Assembly: GCF_003347595.2 (NCBI RefSeq)
Contig: NZ_QCZK02000055.1
Coordinates: 124,001 to 188,000 of the forward strand
Direction of reading: 5' to 3'
DNA: 64,000 nt
Origin: Botryobacter ruber
Lineage (GTDB): Bacteria > Bacteroidota > Bacteroidia > Cytophagales > Hymenobacteraceae
Part shown: piece by piece, positions 1-7,906 of the stretch
Numbering within the stretch: position 1 is the stretch's first letter
How the letters are laid out: every line of letters starts with the position of its first letter
The notes under the pieces: model-generated
What the model was told of the DNA's origin: nothing
Seen by the model: only the letters and a program-made list of their open reading frames with translations
Databases searched by the model: none
Made by a program: the position numbers and the translations under genes

Positions 1-1030
1 TCATTCGGGCAAGATGGGTGTGCATGGTTTTGTTGTTGGGGCTGTTGCTGCTGAGCTGTTTAAAAGCCTGCCGTTCCCTTTCTGCCAGCGGCGTAGATAT
101 AAATTCGCATACATTCAGGCGGGCCAGCGGACCCACCCGGTACCAGCCGTTTTCCCGGCCCAGGCTTTTCAGGTAAGGGAACTTCAGGTAGGTCCAGGTT
201 TCAGTGGCTTCGCTAAAAAGTTGCTGGTAGGTGCTGTCTGCTGCATCCTCCATAGCCTTTGCTCCTGTAGCATCCAATACCCGGAACTTCCCGTCGTAAA
301 GCTCCAGCGCCCCATCAGCAGCAACAAGGCTGAGGTGATTCGAAGGAAAAGCGGCGAAACTGTCCATCCACTCCCGGTGCTGTTCGCGGTAATCAAAAAG
401 AAAACGGACCATCTCCAGCGACCAGGCAATCATGGTGTCAACCGACGGAATCGCTTTCCCATCCAGGAAAAAAGTGCGTTCTTCTTTTGACAGCCCTTTG
501 TGCACGCCCCCCGGTGTTACCGAAATGCCGTGCACTTTTTTGCCGGCAATGGCCTGTATCAGCTCCTGCCCGAACTTGCGCATCTGGATGCCCTTTCTCG
601 CCAGTTCCGGGTTGGCTACGGCTACTTCCATGATGTTACGCTTCTCGGCAGGCGCCTCCACCCCGAACAGCAAATCCGGCGACGCCAGGTAAAAGAAGTG
701 CGTGGCATGCGACTGGAACACCTGCGCATAATGGAGCAGCCGCCGTATTTTGGTGGCCGTGGGCGGCAAATCTTCCGGGTCGATGCCGACAATCTGGTCT
801 ATGGCTTTACCGGCAGCCAGGTGGTGGCTCACGGGGCAGATGCCGCAAAGCCGCTGCACCAGCAGGGGCGCCTCCCAGTACGGGTGCCCTTTCACAAAGC
901 TCTCGAACCCCCGGAACTCCACGATGTGGAAACGGGCTTCCTTTACCCGGTTCTGCTCGTCCAGGTGGAGCGTCACCTTGCCGTGTCCTTCAACCCGGGT
1001 TACGGGGTCTATCGCTATCTTTCGGTCCAT
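1..1030 (-). CDS. hoxH: NAD-reducing [NiFe] hydrogenase large subunit HoxH, 3' end cut by window edge
   Basis: Catalytic large subunit that binds the NiFe(CN)2CO centre of a group 3d bidirectional hydrogenase. The reverse strand reads from ATG at 1030 without a stop to the window edge, giving about 343 residues of a family usually near 480-490. The N-terminus MDRKIAIDPVTRVEGHGKV is the classic large-subunit opening, and the L1 motif RLCGICPVSHH supplies the first Cys pair. The L2 motif (DPCxxCxxH) and the C-terminal extension cleaved by the HoxW-type protease must lie left of the window. It starts 10 bp after the stop of the fused hoxUY gene and is probably in one operon with hoxF and hoxUY. 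Identification is very secure; only the end is missing. Confidence 0.95.
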   Translation of the reverse strand, partial: MDRKIAIDPVTRVEGHGKVTLHLDEQNRVKEARFHIVEFRGFESFVKGHPYWEAPLLVQRLCGICPVSHHLAAGKAIDQIVGIDPEDLPPTATKIRRLLHYAQVFQSHATHFFYLASPDLLFGVEAPAEKRNIMEVAVANPELARKGIQMRKFGQELIQAIAGKKVHGISVTPGGVHKGLSKEERTFFLDGKAIPSVDTMIAWSLEMVRFLFDYREQHREWMDSFAAFPSNHLSLVAADGALELYDGKFRVLDATGAKAMEDAADSTYQQLFSEATETWTYLKFPYLKSLGRENGWYRVGPLARLNVCEFISTPLAERERQAFKQLSSNSPNNKTMHTHLARM

Positions 1031-1040
1031 CGCGTTGCGG

Positions 1041-2333
1041 TTAGTCGTATTTGAAGATCTCGTAGGGTACATCGAAGTTTGTCCCGAAAAGGATGTTCTG
1101 CACCACCTTGTAAATATGGTCGGCACCCGGCGGGCAACCGGGGATGAAGTAGTCAATCTTCACGACTTCGTGGCAGGGGTACACCTTATCCAGGATTTTG
1201 GGCAGGTCTTCGTGGTGTGGAATCAGGCCTGTAGCATCGGCTGTAGGAGCATCCAGGTAGGCCTCTGTCATAACCTGTTCCAGCGGCAACCAGTTGCGGA
1301 GGGCAGGCAGGTTCCCGTTGATGGCACAGGCTCCCACCGAAACCAGTATGTCGCAGTTCTCCCGGAACTTCCGCAGCACCTCCACATTCTCATCCGAGCA
1401 GCAGCCTCCTTCTATCAACCCGATGTCGCAGCGGGTGGTAAACTGCTTTATATCCGTGAGGGGGGAGCGGTTGAAGGTAACGAGCTGTAGCAGGTCCAGC
1501 AGGTCCAGGTCCATGTCCAGCATCGACATGTGGCAGCCGAAGCAACCGGCCAGCGATACGGTGGCGACTACTTTTTTTTGTTCTGCAGCAGCCACCATGG
1601 CCACTGCTCCTGGTTTTTCTGTCGCAGCAGGTGGCGGTAGTTCGGAGATGGGAACGTGGTCGTACTTCCGGTGCCCGGGGGCTTCTATGGTATCTTCTTT
1701 CAGCAGGATAGTGCCCACGGGGCAGATGTCCATGGCACGATGTGCCTGCTCAGGCGTTAGCCGCGCTTCCTGCTCGTAGTCGACTGCTACTACCGTGTCT
1801 TTACCACGCTGCTGAAAGAAAAAAACCGGTTTGCCATCGTCGGTAAAAACATCTTCCACGCAGCGCTTGCACTGCACACAGCGGTGGTGCTCCAGCATGA
1901 GGTGTGTGGGTCGGTAATCAATCTGCCTGTCTGGAAAAGTATAGGGGAAGCGGGGCGTTTCCATGTGCATCTCGTAGCCCAGTGCCTGCAGGGTGCATTT
2001 CCCGCTTTTCTCGCAGAGGGGGCAGATGTGGTTTCCTTCGGCAAACAGCAGTTCTACCACGGCCTTGCGGTAATCGAGCAGCTCCGGTGTCATCACTTCT
2101 ACCTCCATACCAGCTTTGGCTGTTGCCTGGCAGGCGGCGGTGTATTTACCGTTTACTTTTACCGTGCACACCCGGCAGGTTCCGGGCGAGGGGTCGATGT
2201 GGTCGAAGAAGCAGAGGGTAGGGATGTAAACGCCGTTTTCCTGCGCCACCCGCACCAGGTTCCCGCCTTCCGGGCAGGTAATGGCTTTCCCGTCTAGCAG
2301 GATACGTACCTCTTTTTCGTCATGCGCTTTCAT
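1041..2333 (-). CDS. hoxUY: Fused HoxU-HoxY: diaphorase Fe-S subunit joined to hydrogenase small subunit
   Basis: One 430-residue protein carries two subunits that are normally separate. Residues 1-225 are HoxU: a plant-type [2Fe-2S] domain (Cys41, GTCRVC, AAC), a NuoG-type His/Cys cluster (NHICPLC...GKC) and a [4Fe-4S] site (HHRCVQCKRC...CPVG). Residues 255-430 are HoxY, with proximal-cluster ligands AGCFGCHMS, EGGCC, GAC and PGCPPG. A linker at about 231-254 joins them. It is rich in Pro, Ala and Val, and its second half (GAVAMVAAAEQ) is encoded by a copy of the dispersed repeat at 1580-1612. The gene overlaps the hoxF end by 14 bp and precedes hoxH by 10 bp. HoxU relays electrons between the HoxF flavin and HoxY, so fusion of neighbours in the chain is structurally plausible. 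Both halves look intact. Confidence 0.93.
   Translation of the reverse strand: MKAHDEKEVRILLDGKAITCPEGGNLVRVAQENGVYIPTLCFFDHIDPSPGTCRVCTVKVNGKYTAACQATAKAGMEVEVMTPELLDYRKAVVELLFAEGNHICPLCEKSGKCTLQALGYEMHMETPRFPYTFPDRQIDYRPTHLMLEHHRCVQCKRCVEDVFTDDGKPVFFFQQRGKDTVVAVDYEQEARLTPEQAHRAMDICPVGTILLKEDTIEAPGHRKYDHVPISELPPPAATEKPGAVAMVAAAEQKKVVATVSLAGCFGCHMSMLDMDLDLLDLLQLVTFNRSPLTDIKQFTTRCDIGLIEGGCCSDENVEVLRKFRENCDILVSVGACAINGNLPALRNWLPLEQVMTEAYLDAPTADATGLIPHHEDLPKILDKVYPCHEVVKIDYFIPGCPPGADHIYKVVQNILFGTNFDVPYEIFKYD
1580..1612 (-). repeat. Dispersed GTGGTGGC repeat, coding copy in hoxUY linker
   Basis: The reverse strand reads GGAGCAGTGGCCATGGTGGC followed by TGCTGCAG, matching the family core GTGGTGGCNGGNGCAG. 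It is read in the Gly-Ala-Val frame and encodes GAVAMVAAAEQ, exactly at the HoxU/HoxY junction. Confidence 0.7.
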
Positions 2334-4047
2334 GGGTGAGCTGGTTATAGGTGTGGGTCGCTTTTGCCAGGTCGAAGGCCGGGTTAAACAGGTCGCTCTT
2401 CGTCACTTTGTCCCGGAAAAGCTGCGGAAATTTCTGGATGGCCTGCTCCAGCGAGTTCGGCGCCGTCTGGCCCAGGCCGCAACGGCTGGTGTGTTTGATG
2501 GTTTCCGCCCACTGCTGCATTTTGCTAACATCGTCGGTGGTGGCCTGGCCTTTTTGCAGCTTTTCGAGCAGGTGCAGCAGTTGCGGGTTACCGGCCCGGC
2601 AGGGCGTGCAGAGGCCGCAGGATTCGTGGGTGAAGAAGGCCGAGAAGTTATGCAGGATGGTGAACAAATCGCGGTTTGCGTTAAAAACCATCACCGAGCC
2701 GCCGCAGCGGATGTCGTCGCAGGACAGGGTGCGGTCTTTCTCGTCAATCGAAATAAGTTCGCCCGATGGACCACTCATCTGGATGTATTTCGGGTTTTCG
2801 GCGCCGCACCTGTCCAGCAGTTCGCTTACTTTCATGCCCCACTCAATTTCGTACAGGCCGGGGTATTTGCAGTCGCCGGCAACGCTCAGCAGTTTGGTGC
2901 CCGCAGAGCCAGGCACGCCCAGCGAGCGGAACTTTTCTGCGCCCAGTTCCACGATGCGGGCCGCAGCGCAGAATGTCTCCACATTGTTTACCACCGTCGG
3001 CATGCCCAGAAATCCCTTGTCTGTCGGGAAAACTGTTTTCGGACGGGGTTCGCCGCGTTTGCCTTCCATTGATTCCAGCAGGGCGGTTTCTTCGCCGCAG
3101 ATGTAAGCGCCTGCTCCCAGCTGCACCCGGATATCGAATCTGTAGTTGCCCAAAGCCGGTATGTGCCTGCCCAGGTACCCTTTTTTCCGGTAGCAGATCA
3201 GGGCCTGGTGCAGCTTGGGCAGGAGCCAGCAGTATTCGGCCCGGAGGTAAATAATGCCTTCCTGCGCTCCTACCGCGTAGCCCGCGATGAGCATGCCTTC
3301 TATAACCAGGCCCGGCAACAGGTTGAGCAGGGCCCGGTCTTTAAAGGTGCCGGGTTCCCCCTCGTCGGCGTTGCAGACAATGTATTTGGTGCTGCCTTCG
3401 GCATTTTTACAGAGCTCCCGCTTCAGGCCAGTCGGGAAAAAAGCACCGCCTCTTCCGGTTAAACCCGAATCCTTTATCATGGAGATAACCTGGTCCGGCG
3501 GGAGCGCTTTGAGCCTGGTCAGCACCTTGCCCGGTACAAATTTCCGGAACAGGATGGCTTTACCCGCTTCCGGCTTGTACTGAATCCGTTCTTCGATGGT
3601 ATCGGCCAGCGCCGCCGGGGTACTGCCTGCTTTCAGGCTGCGGATAAGGCTGCGTACCTTGCCGGGCGTAAGGCGGGTAAAAGGCTGAAAGTTAATGAGT
3701 GCCGCCGGCTCCCGGTCGCTCAGCCCGATGCAGGACGTCTCAAACAAACCGAACATGCCCGAAGAACTGACGCCGCCTGCTTTAGCGCCTGTTTCTTTCT
3801 CGAACGCTGCTTTTACTTTTTCAAAACCATTAAACCGGGAGAGAATGCTGTTGTTGAGGTAAATGGTAAACGTTCCGGCGGGGCGGCGGTGAAAGAAATG
3901 GTAAAAGCTGATAACGCCTTCCACATCCACTGCAGACAGGCCAAACGCTGCGGAAGTCCGAGCAACATCCTCATCGCTCAGGTAGCCGCGGGCAGTGTGC
4001 AGCTCCCACAGGTGGTTAAGCAGTTCGCTTCGTGCTTTCGTTTTCAT
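2320..4047 (-). CDS. hoxF: NAD-reducing hydrogenase diaphorase subunit HoxF (NuoE-NuoF fusion)
   Basis: Flavin-containing NAD(H)-oxidoreductase subunit of the bidirectional hydrogenase, 575 residues. The NuoF part shows the FMN/NADH motifs GRGGAFFPTGLK, CNADEGEPGTFKDR and YICGEETALLESMEGKRGEPR, and the [4Fe-4S] ligands ESCGLCTPCRAG with a downstream CGLGQ. The N-terminal 130 residues resemble the NuoE thioredoxin-like domain but keep only one Cys (ETSCIGL) of the usual four [2Fe-2S] ligands, so that cluster is probably absent. The ATG at 4047 faces hypA across 114 bp. Its last 14 bp overlap hoxUY, which suggests coupled translation. First gene of the hox operon. Confidence 0.95.
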   Translation of the reverse strand: MKTKARSELLNHLWELHTARGYLSDEDVARTSAAFGLSAVDVEGVISFYHFFHRRPAGTFTIYLNNSILSRFNGFEKVKAAFEKETGAKAGGVSSSGMFGLFETSCIGLSDREPAALINFQPFTRLTPGKVRSLIRSLKAGSTPAALADTIEERIQYKPEAGKAILFRKFVPGKVLTRLKALPPDQVISMIKDSGLTGRGGAFFPTGLKRELCKNAEGSTKYIVCNADEGEPGTFKDRALLNLLPGLVIEGMLIAGYAVGAQEGIIYLRAEYCWLLPKLHQALICYRKKGYLGRHIPALGNYRFDIRVQLGAGAYICGEETALLESMEGKRGEPRPKTVFPTDKGFLGMPTVVNNVETFCAAARIVELGAEKFRSLGVPGSAGTKLLSVAGDCKYPGLYEIEWGMKVSELLDRCGAENPKYIQMSGPSGELISIDEKDRTLSCDDIRCGGSVMVFNANRDLFTILHNFSAFFTHESCGLCTPCRAGNPQLLHLLEKLQKGQATTDDVSKMQQWAETIKHTSRCGLGQTAPNSLEQAIQKFPQLFRDKVTKSDLFNPAFDLAKATHTYNQLTHESA

Positions 4048-4161
4048 GGTGCTGGCGGAATAAGTTGCAGGAACAATTTAAGTGCCCGTGCGTTATAATT
4101 AAACGAGAATAAATTGAATATGATTGATGCTGCTTTGCTTTTAATTTAACTGCCGGCGCCT
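4048..4161. promoter_or_regulatory. Divergent hox/hyp promoter region
   Basis: This 114-bp AT-rich gap separates the leftward hox operon from the rightward hyp operon, so promoters for both must lie here or just inside hoxF. I see no clean TTTG/TAnnTTTG pair and no convincing FNR or CRP palindrome, so the regulator cannot be named from sequence. Confidence 0.5.
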
Positions 4162-4503
4162 GTGCACGAACTTTCCATTGCCTTAACCATTGTTGAAATA
4201 GCCGAAGAAGAAGTAAAAAAGGCGGGCCTGACCAGCGTCGGGAAAATCGTGCTCGAAATCGGGAATCTGGCTGGCGTGGAAACAGAGGCGCTGGCCTTTG
4301 CCTGGCAGGAGGCGGTAAAGCAAACGGTCCTGGAAAAGGCAGAGTACCTTGTGGAGCATACGACAGGCAGCGCCAGGTGCCTCAGTTGCAACAGCGCGTT
4401 TGAACTGGCTTTTATCTACGACTGCTGCCCGTGCTGCGGCGGCTTTCGGAAGGAGTTGCTGCAGGGGAAGGAAATCAGGATTAAATCGCTTGAAATCTTA
4501 TAA
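4162..4503 (+). CDS. hypA: Hydrogenase nickel incorporation protein HypA
   Basis: Nickel metallochaperone that works with HypB to insert Ni into the HoxH precursor, 113 residues, normal length. The start is GTG at 4162, chosen because it gives the invariant MHELS N-terminus whose His2 binds Ni. The zinc site is visible as CLSC...CCPCCG at about residues 74-94. First gene of the hypABFCDE operon; hypB follows after 11 bp. Confidence 0.96.
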   Translation: MHELSIALTIVEIAEEEVKKAGLTSVGKIVLEIGNLAGVETEALAFAWQEAVKQTVLEKAEYLVEHTTGSARCLSCNSAFELAFIYDCCPCCGGFRKELLQGKEIRIKSLEIL

Positions 4504-4514
4504 ATCAAAACATT

Positions 4515-5276
4515 ATGTGTACAACCTGCGGATGCAGCGCTGACGAGCCGGCCAGCATAACGTTGCCAGGGCAGCCGGCAAGGCCCCTGGTGGTAAGCGG
4601 AGCCCCACAAAAGCAGTTCCGGGTGCTGGAGCGGAACGTGCTGCACAAAAACGACCAGGCCGCTGCCCACAACCGGCAGCACTTCGACAGCAGCCAGGTG
4701 CTGGCCATCAACCTGGTCAGTTCGCCGGGCTCGGGCAAAACCACGCTGCTCGAAAAAACCATCCTGGCCCTGAAAGAGCAGGTGCCGGTGTATGTGATAG
4801 AGGGCGACCAGCAAACCATGCAGGACGCCAACCGCATACAGGCCACCGGTGCGCCGGTGGTGCAGGTAAACACCGGCAACGGCTGCCACCTCGACGCCGA
4901 CATGGTGCACCGGGCCCTGCATGCGCTGCACCCGGCAGCGCAGTCCATCCTGGTCATCGAAAATGTAGGCAACCTGGTGTGCCCCGCCCTCTTCGACCTC
5001 GGCGAAACGTACCGTGTAGTGGTGATGAGCGTGACCGAGGGCGACGACAAGCCGCTGAAATACCCCAACATGTTCGAGAGCGCCCACCTTTGTATCATCA
5101 ACAAAACCGACCTGCTGCCTTACGTGGACTTTAAAGTGGAGCAGGCAAAGGAATATGCGCTGCGGGTAAATCACCGGCTGCAGTTTATCGAACTTTCTGC
5201 TACTAAAGGAGCGGGCATGGAAAACTGGCTGAACTGGCTGAAACAGGAACAGGCCGCACTTATACCTGTCAATTAG
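4515..5276 (+). CDS. hypB: Hydrogenase nickel incorporation GTPase HypB
   Basis: SIMIBI-class GTPase that powers nickel delivery to the large subunit, 253 residues. It has the N-terminal high-affinity metal motif MCTTCGC, a P-loop in SSPGSGKTTLLEKT, EGDQQTMQDANRI, the metal/switch segment NTGNGCHLDADM, and NKTDLLPY for guanine recognition. It lacks the long His-rich stretch found in some HypB proteins, so it probably does not store nickel. The gap to hypF is 3 bp, so the genes are tightly coupled. Confidence 0.96.
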   Translation: MCTTCGCSADEPASITLPGQPARPLVVSGAPQKQFRVLERNVLHKNDQAAAHNRQHFDSSQVLAINLVSSPGSGKTTLLEKTILALKEQVPVYVIEGDQQTMQDANRIQATGAPVVQVNTGNGCHLDADMVHRALHALHPAAQSILVIENVGNLVCPALFDLGETYRVVVMSVTEGDDKPLKYPNMFESAHLCIINKTDLLPYVDFKVEQAKEYALRVNHRLQFIELSATKGAGMENWLNWLKQEQAALIPVN

Positions 5277-5279
5277 CCA

Positions 5280-7619
5280 ATGCCGACCTATGCCATCCAT
5301 ATCGCAGGACAGGTGCAGGGCATTGGTTTCCGGCCGTTTGTGTACCGGCTGGCAACGCAGCTAGGCCTGCAGGGCTGGGTGCGTAACCAGGCTGATGGCG
5401 TGCACATTCAGGTACAGGGCGAGGCGCAACAGGTGCAGGAATTTTATGAAAAGCTTTCAACAGAGGCGCCACTTCATACTTGTATCCAGGCAAAAACGAT
5501 AGAAAGAACAGCGGATAAAGATTTTGATGACTTCCGGATTCTGAAGGAACCTTCCGTAGATGCAGCGGCCAGACTGCTGCTTACGCCCGACCTGGCCATG
5601 TGCGAAAGCTGCCGCCACGAAATCAGCGACAGCCACAACAGGCGCTTTGGCTATGCCTTTACCACCTGCACCTCCTGCGGCCCCCGGTACTCCCTCCTGG
5701 CAAAGCTACCCTACGACCGCGAGCACACCACCATGGCGCCTTTTGCCATGTGTGCCGCCTGCGCACAGGAGTACCAGGCCCCCCAGAACCGCCGCTACTA
5801 CTCCCAGACCAACTCCTGCCCCGACTGTCCCATTAATTTGGCCTTATATGATGCACAGCAGCACCTGGTAACGGAAAACCAGCAGGAGGTTATTGCGGCT
5901 ACGGTGCAGCTCCTGCGCGAAGGAAAAATAGTAGCCGTGAAAGGAGTAGGCGGTTTCCTGCTGCTGGCCGATGCTGCCAATGCCGCCACTGTAGCTGCTT
6001 TACGAAAACGAAAACACCGTCCGCACAAGCCTTTCGCCCTGATGTACCCGAACCTGGAGGCGGTGCTGCAGGATGTAGTGCTGCATGAGGAAGAACAAAA
6101 GCTGCTGCTGTCGCCGGAAGCGCCCATCGTGCTGGCACAGCGGAAGCCGCAAGCTGCTTCGGGTATACAGACGGAACTTATTGCGCCGCGCATGAACCGG
6201 CTGGGCTTGCTACTGCCCTATGCCCCGTTGCTTGAGCTGCTGCTTTCGGAATTTCAACAACCAGTTGTGGCCACCAGCGCCAACAGCAAAGGGAGCCACA
6301 TTCTCTACAAGAACGAGGAGGCGCTGGAGCAGTTAGCTGGTATCGCCGATTTTGTACTGCTGCACAACCGGGACATTCTGATGCCGCAGGACGATTCGGT
6401 GCTGCAGTTCACGCCCAAGCACCGGCAGCGCATCCTGCTGCGCAGGGCAAGAGGCTTTGCACCGGCAGCAGCGGGAGTGGTGGCAGGTGCAGATAACTTC
6501 TTAGCGCTGGGAGCAGATCTAAAAAGCACCTTCGCCTTCACCGCCGGCGGCAACACCTGTGTCAGCCAGTACCTCGGCGACCTCGCTTCTTATAACAACC
6601 TCCTGCATTTCGAGCGTTGCCTGGCGCACCTGGCACACCTGCTTCACTTTCAGCCTTCGCACATCATTATTGATAAACATCCGGGCTACGCGTCCGTGCA
6701 GTTGGGAAAGCAGCTGGCGCGGAAATATGAAATACCTGTTGTGGCGGTGCAGCATCACGAGGCACATTTTGCCGCCGTGCTCGCCGAGAACCAGCTGCTA
6801 AATAACCACGAGCCGGTACTGGGTGTTATCTGGGATGGCACCGGCCTCGGCCACGACGGTCTGGTACGCGGCGGGGAATTCCTGCTGTTCCAGGATAAAC
6901 AAATGGCTGCACTGGCACAGTTCGAACCGTACCTGCACCTGCTGGGCGACAAGATGGCGCTGGAACCACGCATAGCTGCTTTAGCGCTTTGCCATGGCCT
7001 AAAAGGAGCGGAAGCTGTGCTCAGCAGTTCTTTTACGGCGGCAGAATGGAAGCTCTACCAGCAACTGCTTCAGCCTGACAAGGTCACGCTGCACACCACC
7101 AGCATGGGACGGATTTTCGACGCGGCAGCGGCACTTATGGGCTTGTGCAGCCGCAACAGCTACGAAGGAGAAGCAGCCATGGCTTTGGAGGCTGCAGCTA
7201 TGCACGAACCGGCTCTTTTTGAGTTGCCCGGCTATGCTGTTGCAGCTTTCAACGGGAAAAATTTACCTGTTGTACCAATTTTTCAGCAGCTGCTACAGGA
7301 TGTGCAGCAAGGCATCAGTCAGGCAAGAATGGCAGCGCAGTTTCATGTTACGCTGGTGCGACTGGTAGAGCAGGTAGCAAGTCACTACTCCCTCCGCAGC
7401 ATTGCCTTCAGTGGCGGCGTGTTCCAGAACAGCCTGCTCGTGGACCTGCTCCTGGAAAAGCTGTCTACGGACTTTCAGTTATACTTCCACCGGCAGCTAC
7501 CGCCCAACGATGAATGTATCGCATACGGACAGCTGGCATGGACCAGCCTGCAGCAGCAAGCCCGGCAAAAGGCAGAAACGCCTGCACTTGAAGAAAAGCA
7601 TCAGCAACATCACCTTTAA
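5280..7619 (+). CDS. hypF: Carbamoyltransferase HypF
   Basis: Makes thiocarboxamide on HypE from carbamoyl phosphate, the precursor of the hydrogenase cyanide ligands. The 779 residues run as acylphosphatase domain (1-90, GQVQGIGFRPFVYR), two zinc-finger-like segments (CESC...CTSCG and CAAC...CPDC, about 108-185), a YrdC-like domain (about 205-385) and a Kae1/TobZ-like domain (407-760) with the metal motif HHEAHFAAV. The linker between YrdC and Kae1, residues about 394-406 (PAAAGVVAGADN), is encoded by a copy of the window's dispersed repeat and does not look like the usual Pro-rich HypF linker. Catalytic motifs are intact, so I expect a working enzyme. Confidence 0.96.
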   Translation: MPTYAIHIAGQVQGIGFRPFVYRLATQLGLQGWVRNQADGVHIQVQGEAQQVQEFYEKLSTEAPLHTCIQAKTIERTADKDFDDFRILKEPSVDAAARLLLTPDLAMCESCRHEISDSHNRRFGYAFTTCTSCGPRYSLLAKLPYDREHTTMAPFAMCAACAQEYQAPQNRRYYSQTNSCPDCPINLALYDAQQHLVTENQQEVIAATVQLLREGKIVAVKGVGGFLLLADAANAATVAALRKRKHRPHKPFALMYPNLEAVLQDVVLHEEEQKLLLSPEAPIVLAQRKPQAASGIQTELIAPRMNRLGLLLPYAPLLELLLSEFQQPVVATSANSKGSHILYKNEEALEQLAGIADFVLLHNRDILMPQDDSVLQFTPKHRQRILLRRARGFAPAAAGVVAGADNFLALGADLKSTFAFTAGGNTCVSQYLGDLASYNNLLHFERCLAHLAHLLHFQPSHIIIDKHPGYASVQLGKQLARKYEIPVVAVQHHEAHFAAVLAENQLLNNHEPVLGVIWDGTGLGHDGLVRGGEFLLFQDKQMAALAQFEPYLHLLGDKMALEPRIAALALCHGLKGAEAVLSSSFTAAEWKLYQQLLQPDKVTLHTTSMGRIFDAAAALMGLCSRNSYEGEAAMALEAAAMHEPALFELPGYAVAAFNGKNLPVVPIFQQLLQDVQQGISQARMAAQFHVTLVRLVEQVASHYSLRSIAFSGGVFQNSLLVDLLLEKLSTDFQLYFHRQLPPNDECIAYGQLAWTSLQQQARQKAETPALEEKHQQHHL
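6463..6500 (+). repeat. Dispersed GTGGTGGC repeat, coding copy in hypF linker
   Basis: GCAGCAGCGGGAGTGGTGGC followed by AGGTGCAGAT matches the intergenic copies of the family. It is read in the Ala-Gly-Val-Val-Ala-Gly-Ala frame, between two HypF domains. Confidence 0.75.
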
Positions 7620-7630
7620 CCGTATTAACC

Positions 7631-7894
7631 ATGTGTTTAGGCATCCCTGCAAAACTAGAAACGATAGACGAGGCATCCGACGAATTCTTCCGGACAGGCA
7701 AAATCTCCTTTGGCGGCATCTCACGCACCGTCAGCCTGGCGATGCTCTCCGAAGCGCAGCCCGGCGACTACGTGCTGGTGCATGCCGGCATTGCCCTGAG
7801 TGTGATAAGCGAGGAAGAAGCCAGAACTGTTTTTGAATATCTGAAGGAATCGGGGGAGTTGGAGGAGGAAGGGTTGCCGGAAGAGGACATTTAA
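7631..7894 (+). CDS. hypC: HypC/HybG/HupF-family hydrogenase chaperone
   Basis: Small 87-residue chaperone that carries the Fe(CN)2CO unit with HypD and delivers it to apo-HoxH. It starts MCLGIPAKL, which includes the essential Cys2 after Met removal. The core SLAMLSEAQPGDYVLVHAG is typical of the OB-like fold, and the tail is acidic. It lies 11 bp after hypF and 12 bp before hypD. Confidence 0.96.
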   Translation: MCLGIPAKLETIDEASDEFFRTGKISFGGISRTVSLAMLSEAQPGDYVLVHAGIALSVISEEEARTVFEYLKESGELEEEGLPEEDI

Positions 7895-7906
7895 CCAGCA
7901 TCAGCC

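Noticed and set aside
20..60. GTTGTTGGGGCTGTTGCTGC stretch at the left edge, looking like a repeat copy
   Set aside because: It lacks the GTGGTGGC core and is a normal part of the hoxH reading frame (SSNSPNNK).
4048..4161. Possible FNR-type site (TTGAATATGATTGATG) between hoxF and hypA
   Set aside because: It does not fit the TTGAT-N4-ATCAA dyad, so oxygen control cannot be claimed from it.
4416..5300. Antisense 294-codon frame over hypB
   Set aside because: Shadow frame of the conserved hypB gene; no ribosome binding site or family features.
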